Of a DNA stretch of 64,000 bases, positions 57,426-64,000 are shown piece after piece. Origin of the DNA: an uncultured Tateyamaria sp. (lineage in GTDB: Bacteria; Pseudomonadota; Alphaproteobacteria; Rhodobacterales; Rhodobacteraceae); assembly GCF_947503045.1 (NCBI RefSeq), contig NZ_CANNCF010000001.1, positions 372,001-436,000 of the forward strand, written 5' to 3'. The translations under genes and the position numbers were made by a program. The stretch's first letter is position 1, and every line of letters starts with the position of its first letter. The notes under the pieces are model-generated. The model was not told the DNA's origin and made no database searches. It saw only the letters and a program-made list of their open reading frames with translations.

Positions 57426-58289
57426 ATGCGCTCTGGAATACTCGCAAAGAAAGTCGGCATGACCCGGCTGTTCATGGAAGACGGCAAGCAGATCCCTGTG
57501 ACCGTGCTCCAATTGGACGGTCTGCAGGTTGTCGGCCAACGGACATCGGACAAGGACGGCTACACCGCTGTCACACTTGGCGCAGGTTCGCCAAAAGTGA
57601 AACGTGTGAGCAAAGCCATGCGCGGCCACTTCGCCGCTCAAAAGGTTGAGCCCAAGCGCAAGCTGGTCGAGTTCCGCGTCTCTGAATCCAACATGATCAA
57701 CGTGGGCGAAGAAATCATCGCCGACCACTACTTTGAGGGTCAGTTTGTCGACGTGACAGGCACCTCGATTGGTAAGGGTTTTGCCGGTGCCATGAAACGC
57801 CACAACTTTGGTGGTCTGCGGGCCAGCCACGGTGTGTCGATCTCGCACCGTTCGCACGGCTCCACCGGTCAGTGTCAGGATCCAGGCAAGGTCTTCAAAG
57901 GCAAGAAGATGGCCGGTCACATGGGTGCTGCCCGTGTCACAACGCAGAACCTGCAGGTTGTGCGCACGGACTCTGACCGTGGTCTGATCATGATCAAGGG
58001 CGCTGTGCCCGGGTCCAAAGGTGGCTGGGTCACCGTCAAGGACGCGGTGAAAAAGCCGTTCCCTGAAAATGCGATCCTGCCCGCTGCTCTGAAATCCGCA
58101 GCTGAAGAAGCCGCAAAAGCCGCTGAAGAAGCCGCAGCAGCCGCTGCCGCCGAAGCAGAGGCCGCCGCAGCCGCAGCCGCCGCAGAAGAGCAGGCCGCAA
58201 TGGAAGCCGCCGAGGCCGACGAGGCCAAGACGGATGCCGTGGCCGAAGCGCAAGCTGCTGAAGAAGCCAAGAAAGAAGGTGACGCATGA
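57426..58289 (+). CDS. rplC: 50S ribosomal protein L3 with Ala/Glu-rich C-terminal extension
   Basis: The 287-residue protein has the L3 core ([60 protein letters not shown] and [19 protein letters not shown]). It then carries about 70 extra residues rich in Ala and Glu ([20 protein letters not shown] and beyond) that make it clearly longer than the 210-residue E. coli protein. AAGGAGG lies 8 bp before the ATG at 57426; an ATG at 57420 is too close to it. Its end overlaps rplD by ATGA. Confidence 0.97.
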   Translation: MRSGILAKKVGMTRLFMEDGKQIPVTVLQLDGLQVVGQRTSDKDGYTAVTLGAGSPKVKRVSKAMRGHFAAQKVEPKRKLVEFRVSESNMINVGEEIIADHYFEGQFVDVTGTSIGKGFAGAMKRHNFGGLRASHGVSISHRSHGSTGQCQDPGKVFKGKKMAGHMGAARVTTQNLQVVRTDSDRGLIMIKGAVPGSKGGWVTVKDAVKKPFPENAILPAALKSAAEEAAKAAEEAAAAAAAEAEAAAAAAAAEEQAAMEAAEADEAKTDAVAEAQAAEEAKKEGDA

Positions 58290-58903
58290 AACTCGATGTC
58301 ATCAAACTCGACGGCGGCAAGGCCGGTTCGGTAGACCTGGACGAGGCTCTGTTCGGCCTCGAGCCACGCGCCGACATCCTGCACCGCGTCGTCCGCTGGC
58401 AGCGTAACAACGCGCAGGCCGGTACGCACAAGGTCAAGACACGGTCCGAAGTCAAATACTCGACCAAGAAGATCTATCGCCAGAAAGGCACCGGCGGCGC
58501 ACGCCACGGCGCGCGCTCTGCTCCGATCTTCCGCGGTGGTGGTGTTTACAAAGGCCCCGTTGTCCGTTCGCACGGCCACGACCTGACCAAGAAGTTCCGC
58601 AAACTGGGGCTGCGCCACGCGCTGTCCGCAAAGATGGCGGCCGGTGAGCTGGTGGTGATCGAGGATGCGAGCACGTCGGGCAAAACCGCCGCTCTGGCCA
58701 AGCAGGTCAAGGACCTGGGCTGGAAACGCGCGCTGGTCATCGACGGGGCTTCGGTCAACGAAGACTTCCTCGCCGCGTCCCGCAACATCGAAGGGCTGGA
58801 TATCCTGCCGTCGATGGGCGCAAACGTATACGATATCCTGAAACGTGACACTCTGGTGATCACGAAGGCGGGGATCGAAGCACTGGAGGCTCGACTGAAA
58901 TGA
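58286..58903 (+). CDS. rplD: 50S ribosomal protein L4
   Basis: The 205-residue protein shows [40 protein letters not shown] and [20 protein letters not shown]4 lines the exit tunnel and in E. coli represses the S10 operon. It overlaps both rplC and rplW by ATGA, so translation is coupled. Confidence 0.98.
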   Translation: MKLDVIKLDGGKAGSVDLDEALFGLEPRADILHRVVRWQRNNAQAGTHKVKTRSEVKYSTKKIYRQKGTGGARHGARSAPIFRGGGVYKGPVVRSHGHDLTKKFRKLGLRHALSAKMAAGELVVIEDASTSGKTAALAKQVKDLGWKRALVIDGASVNEDFLAASRNIEGLDILPSMGANVYDILKRDTLVITKAGIEALEARLK

Positions 58904-59196
58904 GTGCCAAGGCAGAACATTACGACGTGATCCGCAAGCCGATCATCACCGAGAAAGCGACCATGGCGTCCGAGAATGGCGCGATTGTCTTTGAGGTGGC
59001 GATGGACAGCAACAAACCCATGATCAAAGAGGCCGTTGAGGCGCTGTTTGGTGTGAAGGTGAAGGCTGTGAACACGACCATCACGAAGGGCAAAGTGAAG
59101 CGCTTCCGTGGGGCGCTCGGCAAGCGCAAGGACGTCAAGAAGGCGTATGTGACGCTTGAAGAAGGCAACACGATCGACGTGACAACCGGTCTTTGA
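58900..59196 (+). CDS. rplW: 50S ribosomal protein L23
   Basis: The 98-residue protein has [40 protein letters not shown] and the loop [20 protein letters not shown]. It sits at the tunnel exit and binds trigger factor and SRP. The S10 operon is interrupted here: the next ribosomal gene, rplB, is more than 1.2 kb away. Confidence 0.97.
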   Translation: MSAKAEHYDVIRKPIITEKATMASENGAIVFEVAMDSNKPMIKEAVEALFGVKVKAVNTTITKGKVKRFRGALGKRKDVKKAYVTLEEGNTIDVTTGL

Positions 59197-59202
59197 TCGG
59201 GT

Positions 59203-59224
59203 GGCGGGGGTGACCCCGCCCTAC
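59203..59224 (-). repeat. REP-like palindrome after rplW
   Basis: GGCGGGG pairs with CCCCGCC over GTGA, then CTAC (GTAG on the minus strand). Confidence 0.7.
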
Positions 59225-59236
59225 GGAGAGATTGAG

Positions 59237-59268
59237 AACCCCGGCTGCGTGAGCGGTCGGGGTTTTTT
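59237..59268 (+). terminator. Terminator after rplW
   Basis: AACCCCG pairs with CGGGGTT around a 14-nt loop, followed by TTTT. It would end the first half of the S10 operon. Confidence 0.8.
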
Positions 59269-59310
59269 GCTTGAATGGGAGTAAAATTTCATAGGCAACT
59301 AACAACAAAA

Positions 59311-59340
59311 AAGACCCGCCTACTAGGCGGGCCTTTCTTC
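59311..59340. terminator. Second hairpin terminator before the Abi-type gene
   Basis: CCCGCC pairs with GGCGGG (extendable to CCCGCCTA/TAGGCGGG), flanked by A-runs and TTTCTT. It can work in both directions. Confidence 0.7.
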
Positions 59341-59458
59341 AATGAGGCGGGGGGTCCGTAACCACCGAAGTGGAACTGCCGACCTTATCCCCAGCCTTTC
59401 AATTCTGAAGGTAGCAACCTATCGTCGAATATTCAAGTGAAAACTCAAAGGTTATTGC

Positions 59459-60243
59459 ATGGATATCGTAAGTTATATTTCGCCAGAGCGTCTAAAAACT
59501 TTTGAAAATCATACAGATAGACAAGAAAAAGCTATAGCTTTGCACAACTACACTCTGCAGTTGGGTTCTTCATTAATGTCTCTTATCGCACTGCTGGAAT
59601 TATCTTTGCGCAACAGCACTAATGAGCGCATCATCCGCCACTTTGGCGATCCCAACTGGCTTCTTCCAGGTAAAACAGCTGTTCCGTTGGAAGGATATGA
59701 GCGCAAAGCTATAAGTTCAGCTACGTCCCACGCGAGGAAAGCTCTATACTCCAAGCTGGCTTACAAAGAAAAGACTTGGCTTGATGCGTTTGCATTCCCG
59801 ACCGGAAAACCGGCAGGGACAACGCATAAGACCATCGCAAAAAAAGACAGTCACTTTTTGTTGTCTCACACGGGCAAATTATTTCTCAGACAACATTTTC
59901 TTTTTGGAAGCGGCTGTACTCGAGAGACTATGAACAGGAATTGTGGAAGCCTTCATTAAAAGCCGTTTTCCCAAACAAGAAACTTAGGCGGTCAAGTGTC
60001 GCTCAATCTCTTGAAGTCATATATGCAACGCGAAACAGGGTAGCCCACCACGAGCCGGTCTATGGTGAAAGACTAGAGGCTGCGATGGAAGCTATTGACT
60101 TCATACGAGATACGCTGGGAGCCAACCGCGAGGACGATGATACCACCTTCAAGAAATTATCTAGAATTCAGTACCTTAGACTAAGAATGGATTACGAAAC
60201 GTTTTGCGAAGCTTGGCGGACACTTACAAAACCCGTCTCATAG
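59459..60243 (+). pseudogene. Frameshifted Abi_2-type (HEPN) abortive-infection-family gene
   Basis: Two overlapping frames make one Abi-family protein of about 261 residues. Frame one starts MDIVSYISPERLKTFENHTD and contains SLMSLIALLELSLRNSTNER then FGDPNWLLPG, the typical Abi_2 N-terminal half. After a run of seven A at 59839-59845 the family-like sequence continues one base back: HGQIISQTTFSFWKRLYSRD, ELWKPSLKAVFP and ATRNRVAHHEPVYGERL. The last segment carries R-x4-H, the HEPN ribonuclease signature. Without slippage, frame one ends at 59959. The run is A-AAA-AAA in frame, a classic -1 slippery site, so programmed frameshifting, a real indel, or a sequencing error are all possible. The DNA is AT-rich and sits between rplW and rplB. 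Confidence 0.7.
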
Positions 60244-60283
60244 TAAATGGATCTATAGCGCTGAGCCTTTTCTGTCTTCACCC

Positions 60284-60312
60284 TTGACCCCACCCCAAAC
60301 CCCTAATACACG
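60284..60312 (+). promoter_or_regulatory. Candidate promoter upstream of rplB
   Basis: TTGACC at 60284-60289 and TACACG at 60307-60312 are separated by 17 bp and resemble the str promoter (TTGACA-17-TATACG). It could restart transcription of the split S10 operon. Confidence 0.5.
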
Positions 60313-60326
60313 CACCCATCGGCAGC

Positions 60327-60355
60327 GCCCCGGATTCGTCCGGGGCTTTGTCTTT
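60327..60355 (+). terminator. TTCG-loop hairpin with T-rich tail in the rplB leader
   Basis: GCCCCGGA pairs with TCCGGGGC around TTCG, followed by TTTGTCTTT. It lies between the candidate promoter and rplB, so it might terminate the Abi-type transcript or act as an attenuator. Confidence 0.65.
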
Positions 60356-60359
60356 GGCC

Positions 60360-60382
60360 GTAAGGCGGACGTGTCGTCCGCC
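60360..60382 (+). repeat. REP-like variant before rplB
   Basis: GTAA followed by GGCGGAC-GTGTC-GTCCGCC. The layout matches the GTAG elements, with a different stem. Confidence 0.5.
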
Positions 60383-60468
60383 CCACGCCGCACCATCTCG
60401 GGCACCTACGGGGGCCTATAACCAGAGCGGTCCACGGGCCGCAGACAGCAAAACGGAAGACAGCAATC

Positions 60469-61311
60469 ATGGCACTCAAGTCGTATAAGCCGACGACGCC
60501 GGGCCAGCGTGGGCTGGTACTGATCGACCGTTCGGAGCTTTGGAAAGGCCGCCCGGTCAAATCCCTTACACAGGGTTTGACCAAGTCTGGCGGACGGAAC
60601 AACACCGGACGGATCACGATGCGCCGCACAGGCGGGGGCGCGAAACGCCTCTATCGGATCGTCGATTTCAAGCGGAATAAAATGGATGTTTCGGCAGTCG
60701 TCGAACGCATCGAATATGACCCCAACCGGACTGCGTTCATCGCGCTGGTGCGTTACACGGACGGCGAGCAGGCCTATATCCTGGCCCCCCAACGTCTGGC
60801 GATCGGGGATCAGGTGATCGCATCGGCCAAGGCCGACATCAAGCCCGGCAACGCAATGCCTTTCTCCGGCATGCCCATCGGCACGATCATCCACAACATC
60901 GAACTGAAGCCCGGCAAGGGTGGTCAGATCGCGCGCGCCGCCGGCACATATGCCCAGTTCGTGGGCCGCGATGGGGGCTACGCCCAGATCCGCCTCAGCT
61001 CGGGTGAGCTGCGTCTGGTCCGTCAGGAATGCATGGCCACCGTTGGTGCCGTGTCCAACCCCGACAACTCCAACCAGAACTACGGTAAAGCGGGCCGCAT
61101 GCGTCACAAGGGCATCCGCCCCAGTGTTCGTGGTGTCGTGATGAACCCCATCGACCACCCCCATGGTGGTGGTGAGGGCCGTACTTCGGGTGGTCGTCAC
61201 CCTGTGTCCCCATGGGGCAAGCCCACCAAAGGTGCCCGTACCCGCAACAAGAACAAAGCGTCGCAAAAGCTGATCGTCCGCTCGCGTCACGCCAAGAAGA
61301 AAGGACGCTGA
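60469..61311 (+). CDS. rplB: 50S ribosomal protein L2
   Basis: The 280-residue protein has [40 protein letters not shown] and the catalytic-centre region [20 protein letters not shown]. It is needed for subunit joining and peptidyl transfer. Here it restarts the S10 operon after the Abi-type insertion, with rpsS 3 bp downstream. Confidence 0.98.
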   Translation: MALKSYKPTTPGQRGLVLIDRSELWKGRPVKSLTQGLTKSGGRNNTGRITMRRTGGGAKRLYRIVDFKRNKMDVSAVVERIEYDPNRTAFIALVRYTDGEQAYILAPQRLAIGDQVIASAKADIKPGNAMPFSGMPIGTIIHNIELKPGKGGQIARAAGTYAQFVGRDGGYAQIRLSSGELRLVRQECMATVGAVSNPDNSNQNYGKAGRMRHKGIRPSVRGVVMNPIDHPHGGGEGRTSGGRHPVSPWGKPTKGARTRNKNKASQKLIVRSRHAKKKGR

Positions 61312-61314
61312 TAG

Positions 61315-61593
61315 ATGTCTCGTTCTGTTTGGAAAGGCCCTTTTGTCGACTCTTATGTGTTGAAAAAGGCCGAAGCGGCCCGTGAATCGGGTCGCAATGA
61401 AGTCATCAAGATCTGGTCCCGTCGGTCCACCATTCTGCCCCAGTTCGTGGGTCTGACCTTTGGTGTGTACAACGGCCAGAAGCATATTCCCGTGAACGTG
61501 TCCGAAGAGATGATCGGCCAGAAGTTCGGTGAATATTCGCCCACGCGGACCTATTACGGTCACGCCGCTGACAAGAAGGCGAAACGCAAATGA
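61315..61593 (+). CDS. rpsS: 30S ribosomal protein S19
   Basis: The 92-residue protein has [40 protein letters not shown] and [20 protein letters not shown]. It overlaps rplV by ATGA, so the two are coupled. Confidence 0.98.
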   Translation: MSRSVWKGPFVDSYVLKKAEAARESGRNEVIKIWSRRSTILPQFVGLTFGVYNGQKHIPVNVSEEMIGQKFGEYSPTRTYYGHAADKKAKRK

Positions 61594-61970
61594 GCAAGGA
61601 TAAGAACCCGCGCCGCGTGGCGGACAATGAAGCGATGGCGAAGACCCGCATGCTGCGTACCTCTCCGCAAAAGCTGAACCTGGTTGCCCAGATGATCCGC
61701 GGCAAGAAGGTGGACAAGGCGTTGACCGACCTCACCTTCAGCAAAAAGCGCATCGCGCAGGACGTCAAGAAGTGCCTGCAGTCGGCCATCGCCAATGCTG
61801 AAAACAACCATAACCTGGATGTCGACGAGCTGATCGTCGCCGAAGCCTGGGTTGGCAAGAACCTGACCATGAAACGTGGCCGCCCCCGGGCGCGCGGTCG
61901 TTTCGGCAAGATCATGAAGCCCTTCGCGGAAATCACGATCAAGGTGCGTCAGGTAGAGGAGCAAGCCTAA
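61590..61970 (+). CDS. rplV: 50S ribosomal protein L22
   Basis: The 126-residue protein has [40 protein letters not shown] and the tunnel-loop region [20 protein letters not shown]. It shares one base with rpsC (TAATG). Confidence 0.98.
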   Translation: MSKDKNPRRVADNEAMAKTRMLRTSPQKLNLVAQMIRGKKVDKALTDLTFSKKRIAQDVKKCLQSAIANAENNHNLDVDELIVAEAWVGKNLTMKRGRPRARGRFGKIMKPFAEITIKVRQVEEQA

Positions 61971-62677
61971 TGGGAAATAAAGTTAATCCGATTGGCATGC
62001 GCCTGCAGGTGAACCGTACATGGGACAGCCGCTGGTATGCCGACACCAAGGATTACGGGAACCTTCTGCTGGAAGACCTGAAAATCCGTGATTTCATCAA
62101 GGAAGAGTGCAAGCAGGCCGGTGTGGCCCGTGTGATCATCGAACGCCCTCACAAGAAGTGCCGCGTCACGATCCACACAGCCCGCCCCGGTGTCATCATC
62201 GGCAAGAAAGGTGCGGACATCGAAGGTCTGCGCAAGAAGCTGGCGAACCTGACGGATTCCGAACTGCACCTCAACATCGTTGAGGTCCGCAAGCCGGAGC
62301 TGGACGCTGCGTTGGTTGGTGAGTCCATTGCACAACAGCTGGAGCGACGGGTGTCTTTCCGCCGTGCCATGAAACGTGCCGTGCAAAACGCCATGCGTAT
62401 GGGTGCCCTCGGCATTCGTGTGAACGTCGCGGGCCGCCTTGGCGGTGCCGAGATTGCGCGGACCGAATGGTATCGTGAGGGCCGTGTGCCTCTCCATACC
62501 CTGCGTGCCGATATCGATTACGCCCATGTCGAAGCGACAACGGCCTACGGTATCATCGGGATCAAGACCTGGATCTTCAAAGGTGAGATTATGGAACACG
62601 ATCCGCAGGCGCGTGACCGCAAGGCACAAGAACTCCAAGACGGCCCAGCACCTCGCGGTGCCGGCGGTCGTCGCTGA
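61970..62677 (+). CDS. rpsC: 30S ribosomal protein S3
   Basis: The 235-residue protein has [20 protein letters not shown], the KH-domain [20 protein letters not shown] and the C-terminal [20 protein letters not shown]. It helps unwind mRNA at the entry tunnel. A short Pro/Gly/Arg tail ends it. rplP follows after 15 bp. Confidence 0.98.
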   Translation: MGNKVNPIGMRLQVNRTWDSRWYADTKDYGNLLLEDLKIRDFIKEECKQAGVARVIIERPHKKCRVTIHTARPGVIIGKKGADIEGLRKKLANLTDSELHLNIVEVRKPELDAALVGESIAQQLERRVSFRRAMKRAVQNAMRMGALGIRVNVAGRLGGAEIARTEWYREGRVPLHTLRADIDYAHVEATTAYGIIGIKTWIFKGEIMEHDPQARDRKAQELQDGPAPRGAGGRR

Positions 62678-62692
62678 TAGGAGGGCATAAGG

Positions 62693-63106
62693 ATGCTTCA
62701 ACCAAAGCGCACCAAGTTCCGTAAGCAGTTCAAGGGCTCGATCAAGGGTCTCGCCAAAGGCGGGTCCGATCTGAACTTTGGCACTTACGGTCTCAAAGCG
62801 ATCGAACCCGAGCGGATCACCGCCCGTCAGATCGAAGCCGCCCGTCGGGCCATGACGCGTCACATGAAACGTCAGGGCCGTGTCTGGATCCGTATCTTTC
62901 CGGATGTGCCGATTTCGGCCAAGCCGATTGAGGTCCGGATGGGTAAAGGTAAAGGCTCGGTCGACCGTTGGGCGGCCAAGGTCAAACCCGGCCGCGTGAT
63001 GTTCGAGATCGACGGCGTGAATGATGACATCGCCCGCGAGGCCCTGCGTCTTGCAGCGATGAAACTGCCGATCAAGACACGGGTGGTCGTTCGCGAGGAC
63101 TGGTAA
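62693..63106 (+). CDS. rplP: 50S ribosomal protein L16
   Basis: The 137-residue protein has [60 protein letters not shown] and [12 protein letters not shown]. It is usually followed by rpmC and rpsQ, but here the operon is interrupted by a REP-like element, a terminator and other sequence. Confidence 0.98.
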   Translation: MLQPKRTKFRKQFKGSIKGLAKGGSDLNFGTYGLKAIEPERITARQIEAARRAMTRHMKRQGRVWIRIFPDVPISAKPIEVRMGKGKGSVDRWAAKVKPGRVMFEIDGVNDDIAREALRLAAMKLPIKTRVVVREDW

Positions 63107-63203
63107 GTCTTCTCTGAGTGCGCGGCACGGTATTTGCGTAGCAAATGCACGAGAGCGGCACCCGGTGGAGATTGAACGCTGTCTTTGACAAGGACTGGTG
63201 AGC

Positions 63204-63226
63204 GGTGGGGTGAAACCCCACCCTAC
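63204..63226 (-). repeat. REP-like palindrome after rplP
   Basis: GGTGGGGTGAAACCCCACC followed by CTAC (GTAG on the minus strand); same hairpin as the element at 50534. Confidence 0.75.
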
Positions 63227-63237
63227 GGTGAGAATTG

Positions 63238-63270
63238 AAGCCCCCGGCGTGAGAGCGTCGGGGGTTTATT
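63238..63270 (+). terminator. Terminator after rplP
   Basis: CCCCCG pairs with CGGGGG around a 12-nt loop (63241-63264), followed by TTTATTTT. It mirrors the REP-plus-hairpin arrangement after rplW. Confidence 0.75.
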
Positions 63271-63391
63271 TTACTCCGGAATATTTCTGTAGATTGAAAA
63301 TAGAACTGCTGGTTTTTCTTGCGTGCTTACTCCGAAAGCTTTAGCTGCGGAGCTAGGAGCTTCATTCATCTTTCTATAGCGAGGAATGTGT

Positions 63392-63568
63392 ATGGAGTTC
63401 TGGACCACCCTTAGAAATGCTGAATTGAAGCTGTTTGGAATGTCAGGCAAAGGCTTTGGCGCCGTTTTGCTGGCGGTTATTGTGCTCTTTGGTCTTTATC
63501 TCAGTGGTCACGGTGATTTTCTGGTATCGCTTGTTGACGCAATGTCTGAAGACAAGCGCCGCGACTAA
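63392..63568 (+). CDS. Small single-TM protein, unknown function
   Basis: The 58-residue product has an amphipathic start (MEFWTTLRNAELKLFGMSGK), one membrane segment (GFGAVLLAVIVLFGLYLSG) and a charged tail (DAMSEDKRRD). GAGG stands 7 bp before the ATG at 63392, while the ATG at 63386 is too close. The frame is short and I recognise no family, but the start signals and membrane topology are reasonable. It lies between rplP and the next part of the window. Confidence 0.5.
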   Translation: MEFWTTLRNAELKLFGMSGKGFGAVLLAVIVLFGLYLSGHGDFLVSLVDAMSEDKRRD

Positions 63569-63943
63569 GTTGTGTCCCCAGCCGGGCGCCAAGCCCGGCC
63601 AGCGCCCGACCGACCTCCCCCCGGAGGGCGGGCGCTATGTCGATACCTGCGCTGAACGGTTACGCTGTGCTTGACGGCCATGGAACGCTCAGATCAACAG
63701 CCCTCCAGATCGGTCGGGCGCTGGCCTATCCGACAGGTTGAGGCTTGGCAGCATGCGGAACTCTGACCAAATCCAAGATGTATTTGGCTGCCATAAAGAG
63801 CTTTAGCAGTATTGGCGGATCGACACGCCGCGGCCTGTCGATGGCGGGGCTTGGCGCTCTGAAGCATCGGGAGCGGCTTAACAGTAGCTATTGCCCCACA
63901 CATCGCTAGGCTGAACCTGCACCCCGGAGAGCGAGGCCACCCC
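63569..63943. other. Intergenic region with long inverted repeat
   Basis: This 375-bp interval has no supported gene. A perfect 17-bp inverted repeat lies at 63597-63613 and 63710-63726 (GGCCAGCGCCCGACCGA and its complement), with weaker matching beyond. Open frames over it encode short GQRPTDL-containing peptides in both directions, a by-product of the repeat. It may be the remnant of a mobile element or a large stem-loop. Confidence 0.45.
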
Positions 63944-64000
63944 ATGAAACACGTCCCCAAACCCACCACTGACGAAGATCTGATCCAAGAGTTCCTCAAC
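63944..64000 (+). CDS. Start of an unknown gene (partial, runs off the window)
   Basis: An ATG at 63944 is preceded by GAGAGCGAGG and opens MKHVPKPTTDEDLIQEFLN to the end of the window. Nineteen codons are too few to assign a family. The interruption after rplP means it is not the expected rpmC. Confidence 0.4.
   Translation, partial: MKHVPKPTTDEDLIQEFLN

Noticed and set aside
63597-63726. Short open frames with a repeated GQRPTDL peptide
   Set aside because: They arise on both strands only because of the 17-bp inverted repeat, and have no start signals.

Overview
The window is bacterial, GC-rich, and most consistent with a marine alphaproteobacterium of the Roseobacter group (Rhodobacteraceae). 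The evidence is the combination of a ChvI/ChvG two-component pair joined to a short HPr kinase, RapZ, an EIIA-Man and HPr (a regulatory PTS with no sugar permease); an ATP-type PckA; a long acyl-CoA dehydrogenase resembling methylsuccinyl-CoA dehydrogenase; the group of twin-TM protein, PduO adenosyltransferase, EtfB and EtfA; and the alphaproteobacterial order of translation genes. I do not name a species.

Region 1 (1-20,750) holds central metabolism and regulation. It has the end of recO, a META lipoprotein, TetR, LysE, Mcd and TSUP genes, an XRE regulator, and an unusual LysR-HTH protein next to a GNAT-like unknown. pckA diverges from the block chvI-chvG-hprK-rapZ-EIIA-ptsH. Then come an acyltransferase, hbd, a DUF6473-type gene, etfA/etfB, a VOC protein, pduO, a twin-TM protein, an SDR and an SH3 protein.

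Region 2 (20,950-28,350) has parC, a YjgN (DUF898) membrane protein translationally coupled to an M48 peptidase, a cytochrome P450, and two adjacent lipoprotein genes.

Region 3 (28,500-64,000) is a chromosomal block of translation and transcription genes: tuf copy 1, tRNA-Trp, secE, nusG, rplK-rplA, rplJ-rplL, rpoB-rpoC, rpsL-rpsG-fusA-tuf copy 2, then rpsJ-rplC-rplD-rplW-rplB-rpsS-rplV-rpsC-rplP. The block is interrupted by accessory genes: a membrane-anchored ClpS-like protein after tuf1; a tandem OmpA protein; an acyl-CoA ligase; an AT-rich 540-residue unknown protein with DNA-binding-like domains before rplJ; a DM13 protein; a DMT transporter and a rhamnosyltransferase-like gene between rpoC and rpsL; and, inside the S10 operon between rplW and rplB, a frameshifted Abi/HEPN abortive-infection-type gene. 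The S10 operon is broken again after rplP.

Many breaks in this block carry short palindromes flanked by a GTAG tetranucleotide. They look like REP elements and sit beside tuf1, tuf2, rpoB, rpoC, rplW, rplB and rplP. The two tuf copies are base-identical from the ATG through the first downstream palindrome.

The best candidates for undescribed biology are the ClpS-transmembrane fusion, the AT-rich 540-residue gene, and the Abi/HEPN gene with its A7 frameshift site inside an essential operon. All calls were made by reading the sequence; no database search was run.
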